The translations under genes were made by a program, and so were the position numbers. Positions 1 through 5,790 of a DNA stretch of 5,790 bases are shown here, in pieces (positions within the stretch are counted from its first letter, which is position 1; each line of letters opens with the position of its first letter). The stretch comes from Spirochaetes bacterium RIFOXYC1_FULL_54_7 (GTDB taxonomy: Bacteria > Spirochaetota > Spirochaetia > Treponematales > UBA12059): the NCBI GenBank assembly GCA_001830645.1, contig MIBM01000133.1, positions 1 to 5,790 of the forward strand, written 5' to 3'. The notes under the pieces were generated by a model that had not been told where the DNA came from, searched no databases, and saw nothing but the letters and a program-made list of their open reading frames with translations.

Positions 1-37
1 ACTGCCACCCCATTACCCTGTTAACATCGTCCCGTCA

Positions 38-86
38 GGTGGCAGGTTTGCATAGGAATCGGTGGCAGATTTGGTAGGAATAGGCA
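38..86. repeat. Paired ~22-bp direct repeats, probable IS21-family element end
   Basis: Two near-identical units, 38-59 and 61-81, share the pattern GGTGGCAG-TTTG-TAGGAAT with a 23-bp period. The reverse complement of the GGTGGCAG core also appears at the window edge (2-9). Multiple short repeated transposase-binding sites of this spacing, ending in CA, are typical of IS21-family termini; here the second unit runs to a CA at 85-86. The transposase genes (istA/istB) would have to lie left of position 1. The repeats are seen directly; assignment to IS21 is from memory of the family pattern and not proven. Confidence 0.5.
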
Positions 87-100
87 GATAACGCTTATAA

Positions 101-304
101 CGTGGGAAAATAGAATCTTGTCTTGGATCTACTATTGAAAATCAGATTTGTGAAGTGGAACATGTTTTTGGATTCATGACGAACTCAATGAAAGGCATGT
201 CAATTCGATGCATTGGCATTGAACGTGCAAAGTTTGCCATCGGCATGATGAACATGGTATACAACATGAGCCGTTATGGCTATCTGGTTGGAGCCCGCAC
301 ATAG
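101..304 (+). pseudogene. C-terminal remnant of an IS5-type transposase
   Basis: The frame is open from 101 (after TAA at 98-100) to TAG at 302-304 and has no plausible start codon for a complete gene. Its translation contains CEVEHVFGFMTNSMKG followed by IRCIGIERAKFAIGMMN and MVYNMSRY. This is the conserved C-terminal block of IS5/IS4-superfamily DDE transposases: the VEHVFG motif carries the catalytic Glu, followed by a helix ending in N-x-x-R-Y. Only about 67 of the usual ~300 or more residues are present, so the two catalytic Asp residues are missing and the fragment cannot transpose. The upstream part was lost, perhaps when the IS21-like end at 38-86 arrived. It may also be a true deletion scar. 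Confidence 0.8.
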
Positions 305-460
305 GGGCAGTCTGTCCTCTTGCCCTGACAAGGGGCCAGAGGGCAATCGATGAGGGGTTGAAGTGCCACCCGATACCGGTTTTGGGTGGTTGTATCAATA
401 AATAACTTGATTTAAGGTGATAAATAGATCAAGGGTACTTGGAAACACTAATTTTTAGAG
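305..460. other. Gene-free spacer downstream of the transposase remnant
   Basis: No credible coding frame is seen here. The region contains a weak hairpin (GCCC 322-325 with GGGC 333-336), a CCACCC/GGGTGG dyad (366-371 and 384-389), and an AT-rich stretch from about 391. It probably includes the 3' non-coding end of the IS5-type element, but no terminal inverted repeat can be assigned because the left end of that element is absent. Confidence 0.5.
406..433. repeat. Inverted repeat upstream of the small + strand gene
   Basis: CTTGATTTA (406-414) pairs with TAGATCAAG (425-433) over 9 bp with one G-T wobble and a 10-nt loop. It ends 27 bp before the possible GTG start at 461 and 45 bp before the ATG at 479, so it could be an operator or an mRNA hairpin for that gene. 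It could equally be a leftover of the IS element. There is no following T-run, so a terminator is unlikely. Confidence 0.35.
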
Positions 461-775
461 GTGCCCTATATTCAAACCATGAGACCCAACACCAAGGACC
501 CGAACAGTATTGATCCCAGATCTGCCATAACTTTCGACGAGGCCAGGACCCGTGCCCTCTACGATGGCATACTGGCCATCCTGGCTCGTTGTAGCAACAG
601 CCTTATCCCCAACGATGTGATACGCCTGAGGCTCCACCTTTTGGGAGAAAGCTATCAGGGCTTGCAGTCCATACCGGTGGACAGGATAGTAGGCAGTGAA
701 CTGGCCCTGTCGCCAGAAATGAGTACCACTCGCGGGTACGCCGGCAGGAATGCCTTCTACAATATCAGGAAATAG
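461..775 (+). CDS. Small hypothetical protein, possibly a truncated gene
   Basis: The frame encodes 104 residues from GTG 461, or 98 from ATG 479; TAG is at 773-775. An AGAGGTG stretch at 457-463 could serve the ATG start, though 15 nt is a long spacing. The protein is hydrophilic with a helical stretch (ARTRALYDGILAILARC) and then SYQGLQSIPVDRIVGS at about residues 65-80. The latter recalls the N-terminal part of a ParB-like family of uncharacterised bacterial proteins with an IPV-x-x-IVGS motif. In those proteins I would expect an aromatic and charged continuation (R-Y-x-D-F) after IVGS. Here it is replaced by an unrelated tail, so the gene may be a 3'-truncated fragment joined to foreign sequence. 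Codon third positions are G/C-rich as in real genes. A minus-strand frame covers the same bases and is judged less likely. Function unknown. Confidence 0.45.
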   Translation: MPYIQTMRPNTKDPNSIDPRSAITFDEARTRALYDGILAILARCSNSLIPNDVIRLRLHLLGESYQGLQSIPVDRIVGSELALSPEMSTTRGYAGRNAFYNIRK

Positions 776-783
776 CAGCGACT

Positions 784-859
784 GATCTCCGATCATGCAT
801 CAGACCTCTGATCGGGGGTCAACCCTTTGATCGAGGGACAGACCTCTGATCAGGGGGCA
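784..859. repeat. Four tandem 19-bp degenerate repeats with phased GATC dyads
   Basis: Units lie at 784-802 (degenerate), 803-821, 822-840 and 841-859, with consensus close to GACCTCTGATCGGGGGTCA. GATC falls at 791, 810, 829 and 848, exactly 19 bp apart. The last three units are each near-palindromes centred on GATC (803-820, 824-837, 843-856, allowing G-T pairs). The array fills the junction between two convergent genes and its last unit covers the final codon and TGA stop (850-852) of the minus-strand kinase gene. Possible roles are multiple transposase-binding sites of an IS21-like end (these often carry GGGTCA and TTTGATCGG units of about this length), an operator array, or a bidirectional mRNA-end structure. 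There is no T-run for a classical terminator. Confidence 0.7.
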
Positions 860-2673
860 GGCCCGTCAAAATCGATGGTTACCCTGAAGCCCTCACCGGT
901 TGAAAAATTGATTTGCCCTCCAAGTTGATGCCGGACCAAGGTATCCACGGTCGTCAGCCCCATTCGGGCATTGCAGGCAAGCGAGAATCCTTCTGGAAGG
1001 CCGACACCGTCATCGGATAGCGAGAGCCGGAGACCTCCTCCTTCCCTCACACGTAGTTCAACGTGGATGTTCCCCTCCTTCCGCCCCTCGAATGCATGAT
1101 GGACAGAATTGATGATCAGTTCATTGATGATGAGCCCGATGGGGATGGCAGCTTCGACGGCAAGAAAGATTTCATCCGAGTAAGAAGAATAACATATCCG
1201 ACGCTCAGGGCTCCGATAGTTGGCCGATAGTTGGTTCACAAGATCGGAGATATAGGTTCGCAGCTCGACCTTTGTCAGGTTCTTGGACTCGTACAGCTCT
1301 CTCTGGACGAGGGACATGGACTCTATACGTGAGGCCATATCCTTGAAGATGCTTTTCAGGTGTTCGTCACCCTCTTCCGATCCATATAAATTGAGAAGGG
1401 AAGAGATGACCTGCATATTGTTCCTTGTCCTGTGATACAGCTCCCGCAGGAGGGTTTCCTTTTCGGCCAGGGATATCCGGAGGAAGTCCTCCATACGACG
1501 GTGCGCTTCCCGCAAACGCAGCACAATGAGGCCGAAGGCAAGGTCGCTTGCCAGCTCTTCCAGGATCTTCATTTCACCTGTTCCGCTTATATCCGCAGTC
1601 TCTGTGGTAATAGCCAGTGTGCCGAATGTCCGTCCATCGCCGATCAGCGGGAAGACAACGACCTTCGAGTTGTAATCGTCCTCAGGAACAATATTTCCCA
1701 CCTCTCCTTCATCCACGAAGACAACACAAGCCGATATATACCCACCTACCTCTACGATAATCCGGGTAATCTCCTTCAGCAAGGATTCTTCATCTGAAGC
1801 GCGTATCAGTATTTTATTGGCTAGGATGAGCATCCGCATGGCCCGGTTCAGGCGTATGAGCTCGGATTCCCTGGTTCGTGTCTCGTCTTCCATACATTTG
1901 CGTTCGGTGATATCGCGAGCGATACTCAATACGCTAGTAATTTTCCTGTTATCCTCCCGTTCGGGAACCAGGAGAATCTCAAAAATCCGTACCCCACCCC
2001 GCATCAGCAATTGGGATTCCAGCTCCCGGGTGATACCCTCGTCGAAAACCTGTCGGACCGCGCCTTCGAACGCAGCGTTTACGCCGTCATCTTTCGGCAG
2101 GCCGGTCTCGCCTAATGTCTTGCCGATGACGGCTACGGCCGGGTCTGGGACACTTTCCAGAAAAGCTGAATTAACGACAGTAAGGCGACAATCGGCGTCA
2201 AAGCGGGCAATTAAATCAGGAACATTCTCAACCAGTGTTCGCAACTTGGATTCCGCCAGGTGGCATGCTTTAAATGCCCTGACCTCGTCAAGCGTCCGAT
2301 TAATCGCCAACGGCAGTTTGTCAAGCCGGGTTTTAAGAACGTAGTCCGTGGCACCCAGCTTGAGGATGTCAACAGCCTTATCTTCTCCGATGGCGCCGGA
2401 AACAATGATGAACGGCAGATCGGGACAAAACAGCTTCGCCAGGCGGAGCGCCGCCGGGGCATCGAAGCCCGGGAGGTGATAATCCGCAAGGATCAGATTG
2501 TAGTGGCCATTCTTCAGGAACGAAGTGAACTCCTGCTCGTTGGAGGCCAGGTCAATACGCTCAGGGGACACCGTTTCAATCAATAGTTCGCGGATGAGCT
2601 CTGCGTCAGGCGGCGAATCTTCAAGATGAAGAATCCGTAAATTGGTCATATTGTCATACGCCCGGCGGTTCAT
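850..2673 (-). CDS. Receiver-PAS-GAF-like-HisKA_2 histidine kinase
   Basis: A soluble hybrid signalling protein of 607 residues. The N-terminal receiver (about 11-130) has acidic pocket E18/D19, phospho-acceptor D64, S92 and K114. A PAS domain (about 142-262) ends in the typical RDITERK, and a GAF-like region (about 275-388) follows. The HisKA_2 dimerisation box contains ELYHRTRNNMQVISSLL with phospho-acceptor H414. The HATPase_c domain has N-box N517/N522, G1 DDGVGLP (554-560) and a degenerate G2 near MGL (571-573). No membrane segment or signal peptide is seen, so it is cytoplasmic. It should autophosphorylate on H414, with its receiver controlled by an upstream kinase. The first ATG (2671-2673) overlaps the preceding regulator gene by 20 bp; a second in-frame ATG (2647-2649, giving 599 residues) starts just before the receiver and leaves a 4-bp gap. 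Neither has a good ribosome site, so translation probably depends on coupling to the upstream gene. HisKA_2 kinases often signal to stand-alone receivers or general stress regulators; the target here is unknown. Confidence 0.9.
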   Translation of the reverse strand: MNRRAYDNMTNLRILHLEDSPPDAELIRELLIETVSPERIDLASNEQEFTSFLKNGHYNLILADYHLPGFDAPAALRLAKLFCPDLPFIIVSGAIGEDKAVDILKLGATDYVLKTRLDKLPLAINRTLDEVRAFKACHLAESKLRTLVENVPDLIARFDADCRLTVVNSAFLESVPDPAVAVIGKTLGETGLPKDDGVNAAFEGAVRQVFDEGITRELESQLLMRGGVRIFEILLVPEREDNRKITSVLSIARDITERKCMEDETRTRESELIRLNRAMRMLILANKILIRASDEESLLKEITRIIVEVGGYISACVVFVDEGEVGNIVPEDDYNSKVVVFPLIGDGRTFGTLAITTETADISGTGEMKILEELASDLAFGLIVLRLREAHRRMEDFLRISLAEKETLLRELYHRTRNNMQVISSLLNLYGSEEGDEHLKSIFKDMASRIESMSLVQRELYESKNLTKVELRTYISDLVNQLSANYRSPERRICYSSYSDEIFLAVEAAIPIGLIINELIINSVHHAFEGRKEGNIHVELRVREGGGLRLSLSDDGVGLPEGFSLACNARMGLTTVDTLVRHQLGGQINFSTGEGFRVTIDFDGPAP

Positions 2674-3091
2674 TGAGCATGAACCAGAATTTGCCGATCA
2701 GCCTTATAGCGTTGATAAAGTCCGAAAACCTGACCGGCTTGACAACATAAGCATTGGTGCCCAGTTCATAACTTCTGATGATATCCCGTTCTTCCTGGGA
2801 GGAAGTAAGCATCACTACCGGTATATATTTCAGACTCGGGTCGGAACGGATAGCACTCAACACACCGAAGCCATCCATTCGCGGCATCTTGAGGTCGAGG
2901 ACGGTCACTGCCGGATTACCACTTTCGCGTGATTTGTATTCCCCTTCACAGCGTAGATATTCCAGCGCCTTTACACCATCCTTCACATGAACGACCCTAT
3001 TGGGAAAATGACTTTCTGCCAGCGTCTCAAGTACCAACTCGACATCTTTGGCATTATCTTCCGCGAACAGGATCGCTCCGCATTCAGACAT
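2654..3091 (-). CDS. Single-domain Rcp1-type response regulator
   Basis: A 145-residue receiver-only protein that shuttles phosphate between histidine kinases or acts by protein binding. It has acidic pocket E11/D12, phospho-acceptor D66 (in LDLKMPRMDG), T96 and K118-P119. The segment TSSQEERDIIRSYELGTNAY and the IGKFW-like C-terminus are typical of the CheY-like/Rcp1 group often paired with phytochrome-type kinases. There is no output domain, and the length is normal for the family. The start at 3091 is chosen because a perfect AAGGAGG lies 6 nt upstream; the frame is open to 3175, but the extra 28 residues only repeat the kinase's coding region in another frame. The gene overlaps the end of the upstream kinase by 8 bp and its stop lies inside the following kinase gene, so the three are made together. 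It is the likely direct partner of the upstream membrane kinase. Confidence 0.93.
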   Translation of the reverse strand: MSECGAILFAEDNAKDVELVLETLAESHFPNRVVHVKDGVKALEYLRCEGEYKSRESGNPAVTVLDLKMPRMDGFGVLSAIRSDPSLKYIPVVMLTSSQEERDIIRSYELGTNAYVVKPVRFSDFINAIRLIGKFWFMLNEPPGV

Positions 3092-4991
3092 CGTTTTCCT
3101 CCTTACATTTGGGTAGGGAGAAATAAAACCGAGCTCCGCGATCCGGCTCTGATTCCGCCCAGACCCGGCCGCCATGGCGGTTGATTATTCGTTGCACGAT
3201 AGCCAGGCCGATTCCGCTCCCTTCAAACTCCTCCTCGCTATGCAGTCGCTGGAAAACGCCGAAGAGCTTGCCGGCATATTCCATATCGAAGCCTACACCA
3301 TTATCCGTAACAACGAAAGTATAATCACTGTTTCCTTCCATGGCACGAACTTGGATCTTCGCAGTCTCTGCCCTGCCTGTATACTTGACCGCGTTTCCCA
3401 ACAGGTTGACCCAGACCTGACGGAGGAGGGCATAATCGCCTTGAACTGCAGGTAATTCTCCGATATCCCATTCAATTTGATGTTCCGGATTGTTTTCTCG
3501 TATCTGAGTCAGCTCTTTATCAAGCATACTGTTCATATCAACGTGTTCCCAGCGCATTTCCGCTCGTCCTGTCCTGGAGAAGCGAAGCAGATCATCGATG
3601 AGTTGACCCATCAGGCGTGCGGAATCGGCAATGCTATCCAGGTAGTGCAGGGCCTTCCCGGGCAGGTTTTCACGGAACCGTGAGACCAAGAGCGCTATGT
3701 ATCCGTCGATATGGCGGAGGGGCGTTCGAAGATCGTGCGAAACAGAGTAGGAAAAGGCCTCCAGGTCTTTATTTATTGCCTCCAGTTGAGCGGTCCGGTC
3801 AGCGACGCGCTGCTCAAGATCCCGGTTGAGCCGGCGGATTTCCTCTTCAACCCGGAGACGCTCGGTAATATCCTCAATTGAAAAAACCACGCTTTCCACC
3901 TCCCGGGACTCGTTAAAAAGGGGTGCGCCGTTGATGGAAAGGAACGCTCGCCGGCCATCGGGCCATTCGATGGCATGGCGCAGTTCATGTACGGGTTGCC
4001 CGGTCCGCATTACCTGGTAAAAGGGCAGGTTCTCGTCAGGAAAGGGTCGACCATCAAAGTCAGTAATCCGCCACTCGGGGGAGTTGACGGCTCTTCCACC
4101 GGTTTCGTCCCTCGTCAGCCCCAACACCTGCTCCGCACTGGCGTTGGCGAAGGTGATCAAGCCTTCCCGATCAGCCACCGTGATTCCCACGGGACTGGTT
4201 TCCATGATACGGGTAACCAGATCGCGTTCACGACGCAGCTTCTCCAGGTTCTGCCTGAGCCTGGCAGCCATGAGATTGAAGGCCCGGGCAAGATCCCCTA
4301 ATTCATCGCGCGCATCATGCCGCGCGATCCGCGCGGCCAAATCTCCGGTTTCCATCTGTCTGACGGCACGCAAAACCCGACGCAGGGGACCGAATATGAT
4401 GAGTTGAAAAGCGACCAGGATGATGAGGGAAGTTGACAGAACAACGATCAGCGCTCCCGTCAGGAACAGAAGAAGAACCTCGCGCTTCAGAGCAGCAGCT
4501 TTTGCCGTGGACGCCTCGATATGGACAAAGAAACGTATGGTACGCCCGTCCATCCCGAACAGCGGGGTCAGGGCAACAACACTACCGCGAGGCAAATCGT
4601 GCCGTACCACAGGGCTTGTGGGGTGTTGAGTCAGGGTTTCCTTGTCAATCAGGGACACGCTGTCGAAAGGACACCCGATATATTCTTTATCAAGGGAGAA
4701 GAAGATGTTCCCGTTGATCCCGATGACGAAAGCGTTAATCAGTTCCTCACCCACCAGTTCGCGCATGCTTTTTTCGTCGGTGACAACATCCAGATTCAGC
4801 AATCCCGCGTCCATCAGGGAGCCGGGCAGCAGGACCCGTTGAGTGATGGTTCGATCAACCTCAGCATTGAAGCTGCCAATATAGAGCGCGCCAGTGACCG
4901 CGGAAACCGTGATTTCCACGAGAACGATCATGGCCCCTATCCTGAATCCTATGGAGTGAACGAAGGAGCCTCGTATAATACCCGCAAGCAT
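3084..4991 (-). CDS. Membrane sensor histidine kinase (sCache-like, HAMP, PAS, HisKA)
   Basis: A 635-residue sensor kinase of the inner membrane. TM1 (about 18-38) is followed by a periplasmic domain (about 39-171) with VIGINGNIFFSLDKEYIG, resembling a single Cache/PAS-like ligand sensor. TM2 (about 172-197) and HAMP (about 198-250, with METGDLAARI and DELGDLARAFN) follow. A cytoplasmic PAS (about 257-378) ends in EDITER and leads through a short coiled coil to HisKA with phospho-acceptor H419 in SYSVSHDLRTPL. HATPase_c has an N-box (NLLGNAVKY, 529-537), DNGVGF (563-568) and GSGIGLAIV (591-599). There is no receiver, so phosphate must go to a separate protein, most simply the next gene's product. 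The C-terminal half resembles phytochrome-type kinases that pair with Rcp1 regulators, but no bilin-binding domain is present. The ATG start lies 26 bp after the binding-protein stop; no near Shine-Dalgarno is seen, and an AGGAG (5015-5019) is too distant, so coupling is likely. M21 as a start would cut into TM1. Confidence 0.92.
   Translation of the reverse strand: MLAGIIRGSFVHSIGFRIGAMIVLVEITVSAVTGALYIGSFNAEVDRTITQRVLLPGSLMDAGLLNLDVVTDEKSMRELVGEELINAFVIGINGNIFFSLDKEYIGCPFDSVSLIDKETLTQHPTSPVVRHDLPRGSVVALTPLFGMDGRTIRFFVHIEASTAKAAALKREVLLLFLTGALIVVLSTSLIILVAFQLIIFGPLRRVLRAVRQMETGDLAARIARHDARDELGDLARAFNLMAARLRQNLEKLRRERDLVTRIMETSPVGITVADREGLITFANASAEQVLGLTRDETGGRAVNSPEWRITDFDGRPFPDENLPFYQVMRTGQPVHELRHAIEWPDGRRAFLSINGAPLFNESREVESVVFSIEDITERLRVEEEIRRLNRDLEQRVADRTAQLEAINKDLEAFSYSVSHDLRTPLRHIDGYIALLVSRFRENLPGKALHYLDSIADSARLMGQLIDDLLRFSRTGRAEMRWEHVDMNSMLDKELTQIRENNPEHQIEWDIGELPAVQGDYALLRQVWVNLLGNAVKYTGRAETAKIQVRAMEGNSDYTFVVTDNGVGFDMEYAGKLFGVFQRLHSEEEFEGSGIGLAIVQRIINRHGGRVWAESEPDRGARFYFSLPKCKEENDV
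3098..3104 (-). promoter_or_regulatory. Strong Shine-Dalgarno inside the kinase coding end
   Basis: The minus strand reads AAGGAGG, then 6 nt, then the ATG of the response regulator at 3091. The site is also part of the Lys-Glu-Glu codons near the C-terminus of the membrane kinase, whose TGA lies at 3084-3086 beyond the new start. It fixes the regulator's start codon and suggests the regulator is made at a higher level than the kinase, as is usual for kinase/regulator pairs. Confidence 0.85.
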
Positions 4992-5017
4992 TCGAGTCCG
5001 GTTGATGATATTAACTC

Positions 5018-5788
5018 CTATGGCTGGTCTATGAAATACTGGCAGGTATTGGTCGGCGCAGGATTTGGATAGAAGGCCGCTGAAAACATCAGGGGCGGCA
5101 CGTTGCGGAAGTTGTACCGGACAATACCGTAGCCGGTCGGAATCGAGTGGATTCCGATCACCTGAAACTGCTCCGCAGCGATTTCCATGATCTGACTCAT
5201 CAGCTCGGATTGCAGCTTAGCCTCCGCCGTCCGGAGCACCTGCCGATACAGCGTGATAGACTCCTTTACGGGCTCGGGCGGCTCTTCGGCCCTGGGATCC
5301 ATCCGGTCGGCGAACCAGTAGGCCCAGCGCACCCCCTGCTGGGACCAGAAGGTTTCGGAAGGCAGGTAATGGCGCGGACTCAGGACGGCGTCAAAGCCTC
5401 CCGCGCCAGTAAACGCCGTCACGTCGTAATCGTTGTTGGCCCACCGCTTGTCAGCTTCCGTCCGGTGAATGGTTTCGATGACTATATCGATACCGACTGC
5501 CTTCCATTCGGCCTGGATCATCGGCAGATGGATGCTGAAATCTCCGGCAGGAACGGGAGTGGGGTTAAGCATGGTTATCCGGATGCGTTTGCCGTCCGGA
5601 CCAAGCCGGAATCCATCGGTGTCACGCCTTGCGTAGCCGGCCTTGTCAAGATAGCGGTTGGCCGCCTCCGGATCATACGACAGGTACTGGGTAGCCAGTC
5701 GTTGGTTATAGAATGGCGTTCCAGGCAGAGGGGCAACCTGGACCGGATGGACATCGAGTTTCGTGGCCTGGATGATCCCGGGGCGGTT
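5018..5788 (-). CDS. ABC-transporter solute-binding protein, family 5 (C-terminal part)
   Basis: The frame is open from the right edge to TAG at 5018-5020, giving 256 residues of a protein that continues beyond the window. The translation shows the C-terminal lobe of SBP_bac_5 proteins, which are periplasmic binders of peptides, opines, nickel or sugars for ABC importers: VAPLPGTPFYN, then YDPEAANRYLDKAG, then GFRLGPDGKR (a typical helix-turn-strand repeat), and ANNDYDV. It ends in a proline-rich region, NPAPTNTCQYFIDQP. A shorter frame starting at ATG 5572 is only an internal methionine (residue 73 of the visible part). The N-terminus, with any signal peptide, lies outside, so ligand class cannot be judged. 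The subfamily resembles long (600-700 residue) binding proteins with the PLPGTPFYN motif. It is followed at 26 bp by the membrane kinase on the same strand, suggesting joint transcription. No permease or ATPase gene is visible. Confidence 0.9.
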   Translation of the reverse strand, partial: NRPGIIQATKLDVHPVQVAPLPGTPFYNQRLATQYLSYDPEAANRYLDKAGYARRDTDGFRLGPDGKRIRITMLNPTPVPAGDFSIHLPMIQAEWKAVGIDIVIETIHRTEADKRWANNDYDVTAFTGAGGFDAVLSPRHYLPSETFWSQQGVRWAYWFADRMDPRAEEPPEPVKESITLYRQVLRTAEAKLQSELMSQIMEIAAEQFQVIGIHSIPTGYGIVRYNFRNVPPLMFSAAFYPNPAPTNTCQYFIDQP

Positions 5789-5790
5789 GA

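Noticed and set aside
174..398. Minus-strand frame of 74 residues
   Set aside because: Antisense shadow of the transposase remnant; Cys/Ser-rich without any motif.
455..796. Minus-strand frame of 113 residues opposite the small + strand gene
   Set aside because: Its start lies in the repeat array and its composition is rich in Gly/Val without family motifs; the + strand frame has better codon use and a recognisable-looking motif. Not excluded with certainty.
784..859. CRISPR array
   Set aside because: Units are directly adjacent at 19 bp with no spacers, and each unit is divergent.
784..859. Classical Rho-independent terminator
   Set aside because: The dyads are not followed by a T-run on either strand; stems include several G-T pairs.
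1817..2344. Plus-strand frame of 175 residues
   Set aside because: Ser/Arg-rich antisense shadow of the HisKA_2 kinase PAS region.
3092..3175. N-terminal extension of the response regulator to 3175
   Set aside because: It lacks a ribosome site and overlaps the kinase's HATPase coding region; the ATG at 3091 has a perfect Shine-Dalgarno and the normal receiver length.
4521..5072. Plus-strand frame of 183 residues
   Set aside because: It runs antisense to the well-supported sensor kinase and binding protein, crosses their junction, and has no family features.
5018..5572. Complete 184-residue protein starting at ATG 5572
   Set aside because: The same frame stays open to the window's right edge with clear binding-protein sequence, so 5572 is only an internal methionine.

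Overview
The window suggests a free-living bacterium with a moderately high G+C genome and many two-component systems. The gene styles (periplasmic-binding protein, sCache/HAMP/PAS kinase, Rcp1-like regulator, HisKA_2 kinase) would suit a Desulfobacterota/Deltaproteobacteria-like or other Gram-negative organism. That placement is inferred from style only; no marker gene is present.

Layout. Positions 1-460 are mobile-element debris on the + strand. They hold paired direct repeats resembling an IS21-family end (38-86), then the C-terminal remnant of an IS5-type DDE transposase (101-304), then short dyads with no gene (305-460). Positions 461-775 (+) carry a small unrecognised protein gene, probably a fragment. 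Positions 784-859 lie in the convergent junction and hold a striking array of 19-bp units with GATC at exact 19-bp intervals, running into the last codon and stop of the next gene.

Positions 850-5790 are one compact minus-strand transcription unit, read right to left. It consists of the C-terminal part of a family-5 extracellular solute-binding protein (continues beyond the window), a membrane-bound histidine kinase (sCache-like sensor, HAMP, PAS, HisKA, HATPase_c), a single-domain Rcp1-type response regulator, and a soluble receiver-PAS-GAF-like-HisKA_2-HATPase protein. Spacing is 26 bp, then an 8-bp overlap, then a 20-bp overlap (or a 4-bp gap if the second possible start is used), so translational coupling is likely.

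Working together (inference): the membrane kinase senses a periplasmic cue, possibly linked to the ligand of the neighbouring binding protein. It passes phosphate to the stand-alone regulator and/or the N-terminal receiver of the HisKA_2 protein, which is itself a kinase. No DNA-binding or enzymatic output domain is present in the window, so the final target lies elsewhere. No RNA gene or CRISPR array was seen, and no promoter could be supported.
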